Below, in pieces: positions 1-12,100 of a stretch of DNA of 64,000 nucleotides; position 1 is the first letter of the stretch, and the number at the start of each line of letters is the position of its first letter. The notes under the pieces were generated by a model that did not search any database, had not been told where the DNA came from, and worked only from the letters and a program-made list of their open reading frames with translations. A program made the translations under genes and the position numbers. The DNA comes from Apus apus. Taxonomy: Eukaryota; Chordata; Aves; Apodiformes; Apodidae. Where the stretch lies: NCBI RefSeq assembly GCF_020740795.1, contig NC_067285.1, forward strand, positions 19,263,241-19,327,240, given 5' to 3'.

Positions 1-3000
1 TAACATCCTTTCCATTAATAGAACTACAGAATTTTTAGGAACTAAAATTCTAAAGGAGATCATTTCATTCTTCACCCTATCTCAGGGCAGGATTAGGTCT
101 GCTTAAATATCTGTGTCATCTTCCATCCACAGTACTAAATACACTCTGAACATAAACCAACATCCAATTACATCTATGGAAGAGGTATTACTGCAATGCT
201 GTCCCTTCTGGCAAGAGCATGAGAACCCCTTATTCTTGCATAGAAATCATACTGCAGTTCAAAGGAAATAAGAGCTGCGAGAAATTTGAAATAAAAATTA
301 GATGTAAATCCTAAATATTAATGAAAATATAATTCTTATTGTGAGTTCTCTATCACTTGCAATTAAGGAAGCATGGATCCTTAATACAGTTGTTATAGTT
401 CAGGGGAGAACTACAAGCACCAAGCTTAGCTCACTGGCCCAGGTTCTCCCACAGGAAGGATGCAGGAGGTCAGTGAAAGCTATCATAAGGCTTAGAAGGC
501 TAGGAATATGTAATCTGGAAGCACCGAGGCTGACAAAGCTGCTCGCTGAAAAAATGCTACAGGACCATAAGTAAGCCTAGCTGTCACCCTTAGGACACGA
601 CTGGGTCCCACACAAGAGAGTAATCGGTTAGCCTTGACCTAGGGGCACGCTTGCCACCTACTGGTCAGCAGATGTTCATCACCCTTCTAAAATACTTGCG
701 TAGTATTTGTCTAATTTAGTCCACCATATGCAGAAACCTTCCTGTACTATCAGCACAACACATCCTTCTCTCATCTGCAGCATTAGTCAGACCAAGAAAA
801 TCCTGGAGAGATCCCAACCGAATTTGCAAGAAGATCTTCGCAAAACCAGCTGTGGTCATGGACAGTTCCCAGCTGCTGCTGCCTTTCTCCCACCCTCTTT
901 CCACAGCCTTCAAATTCCACTTGTAAACAGGAGCTTGAAGATGCGTTTTACAGTTGGCCATCTTAGTACTAATGCAGGGTATACAATGGTACACTGCAGT
1001 CTCACCAGGCCTATCTAACCTACCCCCCATTCCCACTTCTTCTCCTGGAAAGCACTTGTGTTTACACTGGCAACTGTTGCTTAGCAGGTATGGATCTTGC
1101 CTGTTAAGTGCACCGAGTGAGCTCTGAACTTCTGCTGAACACAGACCTCAGTAAGAGTTTTTGCTGCCTAAGAAACTGAGTAAAAGCACAGGGAACTCAA
1201 AGCCCTATAGATTGCTGTCCAGAACTTACAGACTGGTGCCTAGGGCAGCTTGAAATATTTCCTTAAAATTTATTTGGAACAGGAAATTGGATTTAACACA
1301 CACCCTGCTGTCTACTTTTGCTTCAACCACAATGTGAGTGATTTGATTGCCTTTTGCCCTCATACTCTTGCACAGTCTGTGGCTTCCCTCTCCCACAGAA
1401 GCAAAGGCTACCTACCTCAGGAAGTGCAATGGCCAGACACAAGTGATTCATCCTCTTGCAGTAAGGAGGTATGTATCAAAACATGACAGGAGCTACTGTA
1501 GGTGAGTTCTGAGGCAGCATTACCAACCTGGATGAACCAGGTTTTCAACAAATATGAGTTACCACTGAAATTTCCACTGGAAAAGTGTGCTTTCCTTTCT
1601 TAACAGGAAAAAATACCTAGCCTTTTTTCTTAAACGATTCTATGTGCTGGTGCATGGCTCTCTGAAAGTGTCTGTTGTAAAAAAAAATAAAAATAAATCA
1701 TGATCTTAATTTCAGGCCAGCACATAGTAACACCACAGAATTTCTACTTCTGCTAATATCAGGTGACATCTATGTACTTAGTAACCTTTGCATGGAGAAA
1801 ATCCTCCAGTAGAGGCTGGCACCTTCTGGACAGCAACAGAATAAGAGATGCTTCTCTGATAATTGTCTATGCCATCCTCATTAGGAGCATAAATGGTGGA
1901 CCTCAAGGTAGAAACACAAGTCTCTGGCTTCAAATAGACAGACCTGTCATAAACACCTGTTCTGAAAGCCTTCTAATATGAAAGAATAAATGCTGGACTG
2001 CTGATGAGATAAAGCTAGAAAAGAAATAGATGCTAATGACATTTTCATTATTGATGGGGATAAGGGATTAATCTGCCAATACCTGTTACATGCCAATTGT
2101 GTAAAGAGAAAATAAAGTTAAATCCAGTCTGGCAAAACCTTTAATCCTGGGGCTGAATAATGGATGTCCTATCACATGCCAGTGAAACTAATGGAAGAGG
2201 AAGGTGCTCTCCACCTCAACCAACCACCCCCTTAGAGTGAAATTAATCTTCTGCCCATGTCAGCTAGCTGATGTAGACTTCTTTCACAGTCAATTAAAAG
2301 CAACTAGCACCCCTAGAACACAGACCATATGAATAATCTTGGACATCTACAGTAGGGTGGGACAAATTAAGCTAAACTGAATGGAGTCTGTGTATCTTGT
2401 CTCCCAGTTCCTTACTTCCTGTAATTCTGCACCATTGACAGTCTGGTAGGACACAAACAGAGACAATTCTTGCTTCTTAAAAAGATAAACAAAACAGTTT
2501 TGTCAGTAAAGATGAAAGATGGGGAGCCCAGCAGGGGCTATTCTTGTCACAGACAGGAATATGACAGAATGTGGATCCAGAATGGAATCCAAGGTGAGAG
2601 CTTGTTCTTGAGCTGACAGAATGGACTAGGACAGTAAGTGCTGCTTCTCAAGAGGTAAAGCTTTGTCTGCCAACAATAGGCACTGCCTGACAGGCCCAAA
2701 CTCTTCTCTCAACACTAAGAGCCTTCCAGGGCTTTGAATCAGCTCTGAGCATTATGCTTGCTCTAACACCTAAACACCACTATGACTCTGGGGTTTTTTG
2801 GGCATTAAGGTAATTTCACTATTGTTCAGAAAAACTGAACAAAACACAAAAGCCTTTTTTTACTGACCATATATCATTCTTGTCACACCATATGTTTTGG
2901 ATGGAATGTGAAAAGGGTTTTTAGAGTTCTGCCATCAGTTTCTATGAGAACCTGCAGCCCACTGCACTTCATTCAGTTAATTTCTAATTAGTAAGTTACA

Positions 3001-3617
3001 TAGTTAAGGAATGTTCTTGTATGGTCCCAGCTAATTGTGTAGCAATACATAGCAAGGTATTTCTGTGAGGGAAAAAATGAATGAGCTTTGCTACAATAAG
3101 TACTAATGAGAAATTTGGACTGTAGTCCAAATTCAGTAATAATTTATGTTTCATTAACTTCCCTGGAGTTTTAACCTTCATTAGCCCTGCTACTGACTTC
3201 ATTATTGAAAATAAAGAGTCAGGCAAAATTATTTTAATGTAGATAGGTTTAACCGTAAAGGGAGTTAACAAATTATTTCACCATAGAACAAAAATAATAG
3301 ATACTACCCCTGGTTCCCTATATCCTCTCTGAAACATTTACTATGCATTTCCTAAATTATGTTCTACAACAAAACACAAGCACAAGTCACAATACTTCCT
3401 TTGTACAAATGTCTCTGATTCCATAAGAAAACATTATTTGTTTATTTGGTGATTTTTTTTTTTCACATATAAGCTGTTATCAAGGGTGTGTAACACTATA
3501 CCACAATGATTTTAGCAGGAAGCTTAGACCTGCAGTTTAAAATCTTGAATGCATTGCTCTGACTATAGGGAGACTTTCTCCAAGTCCTGGCCTGTAAAGC
3601 TTTGACTTGAGCTATTT

Positions 3618-3704
3618 AAGAAGGGAAAAAGAAAAAAAAAAAAAAGAAAAAAAAAAGAAAAAAAAAAAGAGAAAAGAAAAAAAAAAAGAAAAAAAAAGAA
3701 AAAA
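3618..3704. repeat. A/G-rich low-complexity tract
   Basis: About 87 bases made almost only of A runs broken by single G, a homopurine tract on the plus strand. Such tracts are often poly-A tails of old retroelements or simple expansions; no element body was recognised next to it. Confidence 0.85.
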
Positions 3705-3714
3705 CCCTCTACTT

Positions 3715-3791
3715 GGCAAGAGCTTTAATTAGCAGAATTTTCCACGCTAGGAATATTATTCTGCATGAGCAGAAATTGCATAGCTCTTGCC
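3715..3791. repeat. Nested inverted repeat (hairpin-like)
   Basis: The outer arms are GGCAAGAGCT (3715-3724) and its exact complement AGCTCTTGCC (3782-3791). Inside lie a second pair, GCAGAAT (3732-3738) and ATTCTGC (3758-3764). The internal loops are unequal (7 and 17 bases), so as RNA it would be an imperfect hairpin. No function is known. Confidence 0.6.
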
Positions 3792-5371
3792 TCTAGATGC
3801 CTTAGAGATGCCATTGATTGGCCATATTCAGAACAAGGGAATTATGTGACCCAGTGCTAATTTGAATTCCTTTACCAAACACATTTTTATTTCATCATCT
3901 CAGCTGCATAAAAGAGTCAAAGTACCAGAGCTTTAAAGACTTTGAATTCCTGCTGTTCTGCAATAAAATAAGGCAAGAAATATTAGCCATCCCTGGCTGA
4001 TTCTTTAATTCTTTCTCAACAATGTCAAAGTATCAGTGTCCTACAGGTTTTAGTGCAGGTTAAAGACTGATACAAAGTGTATGCCTGAATAGGGGTTTGG
4101 AGTGAGTTAAGGAGAGAGAGAACATTTTAATGGGACACTGGTCCAAAATAGCCCAGCTTGTTCCTACCTCCTGCTGCCTCTTCCTCCTTTTCACAGGACC
4201 TTGATTGTATAGAAACAGTACAGACAAAAAACACAAACAACAAAAGGTTCGCTCACACCCCCAGTGGAGGTCATGAGCATGCTACCATGGAGAGAAAAAA
4301 AAAAAAAAAGGATGGTTTGGCTTATTTATAAGCAAAGATTAAATAATAAGAGGTTTGATACTTTAGCAATGTACATTTGGGAAAATTTGTATTTGCAAAT
4401 TGTTCATTTCATACACTCAAGGGGCACCGAGCAATGTGGCCTGTTCCTAATTTTCAAAATCAATCAAACCTTTCTTTGGCATGATCAAAAAACTACAAAC
4501 TTGTGGTTCAGAGGCTTTCAATAGTATCAGCTCAGATTTGACATTCCAAGGTTAAAAAAATCACAAAAGAGTTGTGTTCAACACAGCAACAGTAGCTTTT
4601 CCCAACAATTTTTCAATTATTGCATTGCATACCCTCCAAGGAAAGTAACTGTCTTGGCTACCGGAGGACAAGCTTTAAAAAAGGAGGCAGAGTGAACAAA
4701 TTCACTTAAAATATATTACTCTCCTTACAGGTTGTCTTTAAAACTGCTTTTACATTTATACCCACTGGGTGACTGTAAGCTGACTCAGAACTACCTGTGT
4801 CACATGATGAATAAGCGCAACCATGCACCATTCACTTTTAAATCAACCCCTTCCGACCTAAGCCATGTAAATCCTTCAGAAATTCACGCCAGTATTCTCC
4901 TTCTTCAGATCACGCATAGAAATAGCCCAATGACGAAAGTTTACCCATGCACAGCCCTTTTAACCCCTACTACTTAAGTATCTGCTTGGAATTATCAGTG
5001 ACCCTTGTTGCACTCTCGACTAGTTCACACTGGGTCTTCCAGAGTGTGGACCCACCGGGGACTCGTCTTTTCTTTGGAGTGCTTGAAACAAACACTATTT
5101 ACAGCGTTGCCTTTCCAAGACAGCACCGTCATCTCTGCCGATTGAAACAGACCCTTCCACTTCTTTCTGCACGTATATGCCCCTCTTCCCTTCTCACGTT
5201 ATCCCTGCCATTCACCCCCCTCCCGTCCTTTCCCACCGCCTGCCTGCCCGCTTGTTATCTATTGGCTTCTGTCTTTCAGAAATTATTTTCAAGCACCTCG
5301 CTGGCGCTGACAGCAAAGGTGCCGTCCTACCGCAGCGCTCGCTGCCACAGAGGCGGCGGTGACATGTGTCT

Positions 5372-5376
5372 CCAAT
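5372..5376 (+). promoter_or_regulatory. CCAAT box upstream of GDF10
   Basis: A CCAAT pentamer followed by CAGCGG lies about 380 bases before the GDF10 start codon and at the upstream edge of the CpG island. CCAAT elements commonly bind NF-Y in CpG-island promoters. No TATA box was evident nearby. The transcription start is not visible from sequence alone. Confidence 0.35.
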
Positions 5377-5439
5377 CAGCGGCTGTTCGCTAATTATTTT
5401 AGATCCTTTTCCCTCTACGTTTTAAAGACCGGGGAAGGC

Positions 5440-6110
5440 CCACGTTAGAAGAATGCAGCGTCCCCTCACGAGAGTTCCCCCTGCATCCAGACCCCTGGCA
5501 CTGCTCTCGCTCCCCGCTGCAGCCCTGCTCCGCCACCCCCGGGCCGCAGCTCCTCACCCCCGGACCCAGGGATTGGCCCGGCGCAGGCGGCATCAGCGGC
5601 AGCGTGAGGGGGGGGAGGCCGCCCCCATTCTCCCTCCTCCCTCCCCGGCCCCACCGCCCCCTCGCCCCGGTGCGGCAGGGCCGACCGGGAGACCCAGACG
5701 CAGGCAGCGACCGAGCCGCCGCCGCTCCGCACCCGGCCGCCCCGCACCATCCCCCCGATGGCCGGCCGCCTGACCTGCTGCCTCCTGCTGTGGGCCCTGA
5801 GCTATGGGGGCTGCCGCTCGCCTGCTGGGGAGGGCACCGACAGCCAGCCCGCCTGCCCCGTCCAGTCGACGGCCGCCCGGGACTCGTCCTCCCGCGGCCC
5901 CGACCCCCGCAGGGGCTCTTCGCCGCCCCCTGCGCTGGGCAGCATCGCGCAGGACATGGTAGCTGTCCACATGCTTAAGCTCTACGAGAAGTACAACCGA
6001 GAAGGGAGCCGTCCCGGCGACGGCAACACGGTCCGCAGCTTCAAAGCCAGGCCGGGTAAGACGGGCCGAGCGAGAGGGGCACCGCCGGAGCCCCCTCGCT
6101 CCTCTTTCGC
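5440..6110. promoter_or_regulatory. CpG island at GDF10 promoter and exon 1
   Basis: Base composition changes sharply from AT-rich flanks to G+C- and CpG-dense sequence, with GC-box-like runs around 5605-5670, and returns to background soon after the exon 1 splice donor. It covers the presumed 5' untranslated region, the start codon at 5758 and all of coding exon 1. This is the strongest CpG island in the window and the likely GDF10 promoter. Confidence 0.8.
5758..6055 (+). CDS. GDF10: GDF10 coding exon 1
   Basis: Encodes residues 1-99 and the first base of codon 100: signal peptide [18 protein letters not shown], a Pro/Ser-rich linker and the start of the propeptide with [20 protein letters not shown], a motif typical of BMP propeptides. 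The ATG has G at +4. The donor is CCGG|GTAAGA at 6056. The whole exon lies in the CpG island. Another ATG at 5453 opens a different frame that overlaps this start. Confidence 0.93.
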
Positions 6111-9100
6111 TTTAAAGTGACGGGTTTGCGCCGAGGTTGTCATTGATTGCGGGGGGTGTCAGGCTGGGTGAATACTGCGGAGACCCTTGCTAACTACATG
6201 TGCACGGTGTCGCCCCTCTGCTCTGCGGAGGTCTCCCACCTTCCCCGGCTTCACTGGCCCCATCCCCTCCCCCAAGAGCATCTAGCACGGCATTTCCCTT
6301 CACAAAGCCTCCGTGGCTACCAACGCAAACCATCAATCGGCAAAAGAAGCGCTATCCCCAGTGCACATCGCACTGGGTCGAAAGATATTTTCAGAGATAC
6401 TTCGAGCACAAAACTAGTAGCGAGCGCTCCAGCCGAGAGTCCTCCCCTCCAGCTCCTCTCGCAGGCTCACGAGTTTCTGTTAGGAAGACTGCCGCCTACG
6501 GACCGCCTAACGCGGCTCGGGATCTTAAATTGTCTGCACTGCCTAAAACTAAGGAGACAGATGTTTGACCTCCGTCTTCCCAGATTTACTTGGCTTGATC
6601 ATAAGGGTGGAAGAGCAGATATACTGTGTCAGAACACTTTATTATCCCAGTCTTGCTAAAAAATAAGGAGGCTTGCATACTCTAAATTTGCTATACTTTG
6701 CCAAGGAAACCCAAAATAGCTTTTCTGGAAAATGCCTTCCTTCCTTGATTAACTCTTACTAACTACTACTGACTATAACTAAGATCTTAGCTCTTAAGAA
6801 TTATATCAGCTTCTAATATACAATTATTTTTTTACATAGCCAGCAATACTCATTTTTAATAGGCTCATTTGATAGACAAATTCAAAAATTGCTTTTGTAA
6901 GTTTCAGTCTATTTCTCCTACATTTAAAAGTCTCATGTATAGAATACAATGAAGCATACAGTGTTTTAGGGAATGGTTACTACAATATTGCACAATAACT
7001 CGTACTGTCTTGTGCACCCCAATGTAATTTCTAACCTATGCCAAATGTATTATTACAAAGTATTCACAGTCAAGGAGGAGAAGATCCCAATGAAAGGGTA
7101 AGTGGCTAACGAAAATGTCTAGAAATCTAGGAGTTAGGATGTCAAGCAATCACAGACATTTGGGAGAGAAATAAATTGTCATGCTCTAGATCATCAGCTA
7201 GAAGCTGCTAACAGGTTAGGAAGGAACTTCCACCGTGGATGGTTATTCCATAACCTCCTACTATCATTTTTACTTTTCTGCAAACTGAGCAGCTGATACT
7301 GGCTGCTACCTAAAGCCCTGGACCACAAGACTGGTTTGGCAAGAATGCAAAGATTGCACTATATTATTTTTCTTAATTTTTCAATTAATCTGCTGAACAA
7401 GTTACTTGCATAGAAGCAGTTTACATTTGGGTTTATAACACTAAAAGAGCAGCATTTTCTTCCCATAGACAGACTCTACTGAATAATTACAAACCAATAT
7501 AATTTTGCTTATTTCTCAGATCGTGAAACCAAGTCAGAGATGCTTGGAAGTAACTTGTCTTTCCATGCAATGGAAATGAAACACACCTATGTCCAAAACC
7601 TTATCTCCTGTATGCCATCTGTGTACCTTCTGTACTGAATTCCATCTGTCCTGAGTAACACAGATTGAAAGCTGAAGCTCCCATGCCATGTTTTTTATGA
7701 CAATAAATTGTGTTTTCCTTTGTAATTCATCAGCCTAGTAATGAATAGTCTGAAATGAACCACAGAATGACACAAATTGCAGAGTGGGAAAGAAGAGACT
7801 TATATGATGGTATGTTTTTCTTTTATGTCCTCCAAGAAATTCTAGTGTTTTCTTTTGAGAGAAGAATTAGGCATGTTCTTCTCCAACAAGACATGTGGAA
7901 CATCTGTTCTTTAATAAAATATGAATGATAACTCTGATCCTATTGGAATAAGCAAAACAGACTAAATGTACAATAATTTCCATTCCATTATCCTAAGCAA
8001 TAGACTTATTTCTTCTTTTAAACGTGTACCTTTCAGAAAATCTATAATGTTCTGTTCCTATGCTGCAGCTTAAATTTGTTAGGGGACACTTGAGCATCAG
8101 CGTTAGTTACAGTTGTCAAAATGTGGGCTCCAGAGGTGCAAACTTTCAGTCCCAACTTAGTTTGCTCCTGTGTCATATGCATTATGGGATGCTCCTCAAC
8201 TACACAATTGTATTGCCATCCTACATAACCCTTACATATAGATGGTGTTGACAGCGATATTGAGTATGTAATATTTCTCCATAGTCAATGTGAGCACTTG
8301 TTATATATATGCATGTGCTATTTGCATGTGTCCCAGATAGAACTTCATGTTTTTCTAGCAGTACTTCCAACTTCAGGAAGAGTGCTTCATAAATACCTGA
8401 TCACCTATCACCTGCATGTGTTGATATGAGTACATTATTGCTCTAATAAGGAGCTGAGAGAGAGTCTATGAACTAATTTCTCAAGTTCTTTTTTTCTTTA
8501 GGTGCTTTACAGCTTTCAGAGAACTTTGTACTTGTATAAAATAGCACCAATTGACTGAGGTTACACAGTCAAGTCATAAGTGGTTTGTGGCCAAATACAA
8601 AATACTAAGTTAATGTCCATCTTCATCTAGATTGCCTGCTGCCTAGGCCATGAAACTTCCACATAAATTGACTCTTGCAGCTCAGACTTATTGCCTGAAC
8701 ATCATCCATCCTCTGCTAAATGAAGCAAATGCCTTGGTGAATAGTCAAAAATACCAGCCATTTAATTAAGACTATCATAATGCATATGTGCAAGAAAATT
8801 ACATCAAGATTACCCAAGGAAGTGTAATTCTGGCCTCTAGAGCCTTGCTTTAATGTAATTTCAGATCTTAAAATATTTTAAATTAGGCTCTCTGCATATT
8901 TCATTCTCACAAATATGTTATCAGAAATGCCATGTAAATCTGTTTTGCTAATCTTCACATACTGCAATGTAACACAGTTCTGTGTGAATTACCTACTAAA
9001 GACTCATATTTTCTTTCTTTGGACACTTGCCTTTTTTTTTTTTTTTCTCTACCAATCTCTTTCATGTATCAGCCACAGATCTTGCTTGTATTCCTAATTT

Positions 9101-12100
9101 TAAACTTTCTACAGTGATCAGAGGTAGATAAAAACAGTAAAATATTAATAGCTTTAGTGTATGTATCTAGTACAATTCAACTCAGAGTAGACCTGGGAAA
9201 TGTTTGCTTGATAGGTTATTAAAAGCCTGAGTGACCTGATACAATATGATAAATATGATAATGCTCCATCCAAAACTTAAGACTCTGTACAGCTCACGTG
9301 GGGATAGGTAGTGAATAGACTTCTTTTTTTTTTCTTAAAATACGGCTTCTGAAATGAACAAGCATTACAAATACACTGGCATTCTAAAGGATTATTATTC
9401 TCCACCTTGGTCTGAAAAACAGTCTTGTGAAATTTCTATGCTTCAAAGACTTGAAAAGAATCTAAACTCTTCATTTTTTTTCATAGTATGAACACCTGTG
9501 CGTAAGAGTAGTGTTGATTAAAAGTTTACTGATAGAAATCCTGTCCTGAAGAGACAGAAACAAAGCAGTTCTCATCATGGAATACTGTTTCTGTTAGCCT
9601 CTTCACCACCTATGAAACCAGTACAGATTGTTCCACTACACTGAATCAGGAAAAAAATGCAGATGGTGTAGATGAAAATTCCATACTTGAACATTTCTAC
9701 TTTCAGACTGTGTGGGCCTGGCATTAATGAACATTCTAATCTGCAATGGTTTAGTCCATAGGCCTTCTATACAGCATGAACTGGAAGACAGCAAGCACCA
9801 ATTTAGTGAGATGCAGAACTACTAATTTCAATCTTTCAAATGAAACTTTGCTTAAAAGGAAGAAAATTCTGACAGGTGGCAGTTCTGCCTTTCTGTTGTT
9901 GCCAAAATCTCTGTGACTCATCATCCACAGCACGTTAGAAAAGAAACCTAAGTATTTCTGGGAAGACTGGCTGCTGGGTTTGTTTCGTTTTGCATGGTTT
10001 TGTTGTTTTTTCTTCCTGCTGCCAGAGAATTTCCAGGTATGCCAAGATGGGCTGCCAGGGGATTTGTCCTGGGATAACTAAAGATGCAGATTTACCCACT
10101 GTAGTCCTTTAATGTATGCTAAGTACCAGTCTAAGCTTGGGAAAACAGGAATCACTTCTTGGCTCTACCACCACTTCCCTGTATACTCTTGAGCTATTAA
10201 AAAAAAAGGCAGCTTTTCACAGTGATAGACTGGGAAGGCATGGTCTTTGATTCTGGAATTACATTTTAACACACTAAGAGAGGTTTCTGGTGTTTAAATA
10301 AACACGGTGTAAACACTTCTTAGTGTAAAATTGTTCATTTTCCTTGAGAGGAGGGTAGACGTAACCTGAACACAAATTGTTCAACTAGCTACAAAGAAGC
10401 TATATCAAATGGAGTTTGAATTTTAAGAGTCAACTCCTATTCAAGAGTAGTTCTCACTAACTTCAAGCAGATCAAAACACAAGTCCCCTACACGATGTAT
10501 ACTTGAAAGAGGATTGCTCATAAAAGCTACAGGCCCCAGAATGTGCTGTACTGCTAACCTCCAGCCCCCTTGTGAAATGCCTCTTGTGCACTATTTACAG
10601 ATTATGAACTTCATATGCTGTTGCCCAGAGTTGGCACCAAGACATCATTCAGGAATCTTTGCCGTCAGCTTTAGATTAGACCGTTCTGCATATTAACTGT
10701 AATATTAACTGTAAACCTGGTTTTCAGCTGTTAGATCCTAAGTAAGGTACCATTTCTGAGCTCTGCCACCAGCAAATTTGATAGCTTCTGTGAGCTTCAT
10801 TATGTTATAAGGGAAATACAAGTGAGGATTGTTTTTCTTGTCTGCCTGGAATGAAAGGTAGTCTGAAACTGAAATTCTCTGGGAAGAGTTATACCCCTGA
10901 CAGGCCTGATATTGTTGTAATATTGCTATTAAATATTGTCATGTTTTTTTTCCTCATCTTACTCACCATGGTTTTAAGCTGAAGTGACAAGCTCACTATA
11001 CTAACTGATTTGAAGGGGGTGAGAAGCAAATTTTGTAAATCCACTTATATAGGAATAAGAGTTTCACTACTATTTTTGGTCTCAGATATTTACCCACATT
11101 CCCCTTGCTCTCTTGCAGAATTCTTGACCCAGAAGCCATTGTACTGCTTCAATCTAACATCCATGCAGGATTCAGAGATGATCCTTGCTGCCACTTTTCA
11201 CTTCTACACTGACAAACGCCCTCGGCACCGAGAAGTGTTTTGTAAGCGGTCCAAGAACTCATCCTGCCGCCTCCTTCACACACCTGCGATCCTGCGACTC
11301 AATCTCATTTTCCAAAGCATTCATCAGAATTCCGCCTATGGACTAGTAAAAGGGAATATCACTATGTTTCTTCAAAGACGAGGAGCTTGGCATGCAAAGG
11401 ACATTTCACACATCATAAAAGAATCAAAACTCGCTGGAGAGCTCATTCTCTGTGCTGAACTTGACTCTAGGGAGAAATACCAGGGCTTCCCTGAACAGGT
11501 CACCAGTCATTTACCTTATATACTAGTTTATGCCAATGATCTTGCAATCTCTGAACCTAACAGTGTGGCAGTCACCCTACAGCGTTATGATCCATTCCCT
11601 TCCAATGATGGGGATCCAAATGTATCCCCTAACGCTTCTACTGATACCCGAGTAAGGAGGGATACATACCTCTCTAGCTCTATTCAGAACAATGAGTTGC
11701 CAGAAGTAGATTATAACAACAATAAATACAACAAACATGACATATGGGAGAATGCCTACAAGTCCTTGAAACCAAAAGCCTCACGCAAAGACCGAAGGAG
11801 AAAAGGGCAAGAAAATGCAGAAACACTTACAAAGTCTCAGGTGCTTAATTTTGATGAGAAAACAATGAAGAAAGCAAGGCGAAAACAATGGAATGAGCCA
11901 AGGATTTGTTCAAGAAGATACATGAAAGTTGACTTTGCTGATATTGGCTGGAATGAATGGATCATATCTCCCAAATCATTTGATGCCTACTACTGTGCAG
12001 GGGCATGTGAATTTCCAATGCCCAAGGTAGTATGCCTTTTGTTGTTGCTAGTTTGCAAATAGTATTATCTGCTGTTCTGACTATCCAACTACTTCTTTAG

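Larger units (their letters stand above)
1..5440. other. Intergenic DNA upstream of GDF10
   Basis: No reading frame here resembles a known protein; the open frames are short, lack splice context and show no domain. The stretch is AT-rich with one long A/G-rich tract (3618-3704) followed at once by a nested inverted repeat (3715-3791), both listed separately. A CCAAT box (5372-5376) lies close to the start of the GDF10 CpG island. No RNA gene or recognisable transposon was seen, though old degraded repeats could be missed by eye. Confidence 0.6.

Noticed and set aside
707-1036. Overlapping open frames of about 100 codons on both strands upstream of GDF10
   Set aside because: No similarity to any protein I know, no splice or promoter context, and both strands open over the same bases, which points to chance.
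5453-5978. Several Pro/Arg- and Gly-rich open frames in the GDF10 CpG island, both strands
   Set aside because: They are by-products of high G+C content with few stop codons; only the frame starting at 5758 has a signal peptide and family similarity.
6147-6659. 170-codon open frame in GDF10 intron 1
   Set aside because: Lies wholly within the intron just after the CpG island, is unlike any known protein and has no matching splice sites.
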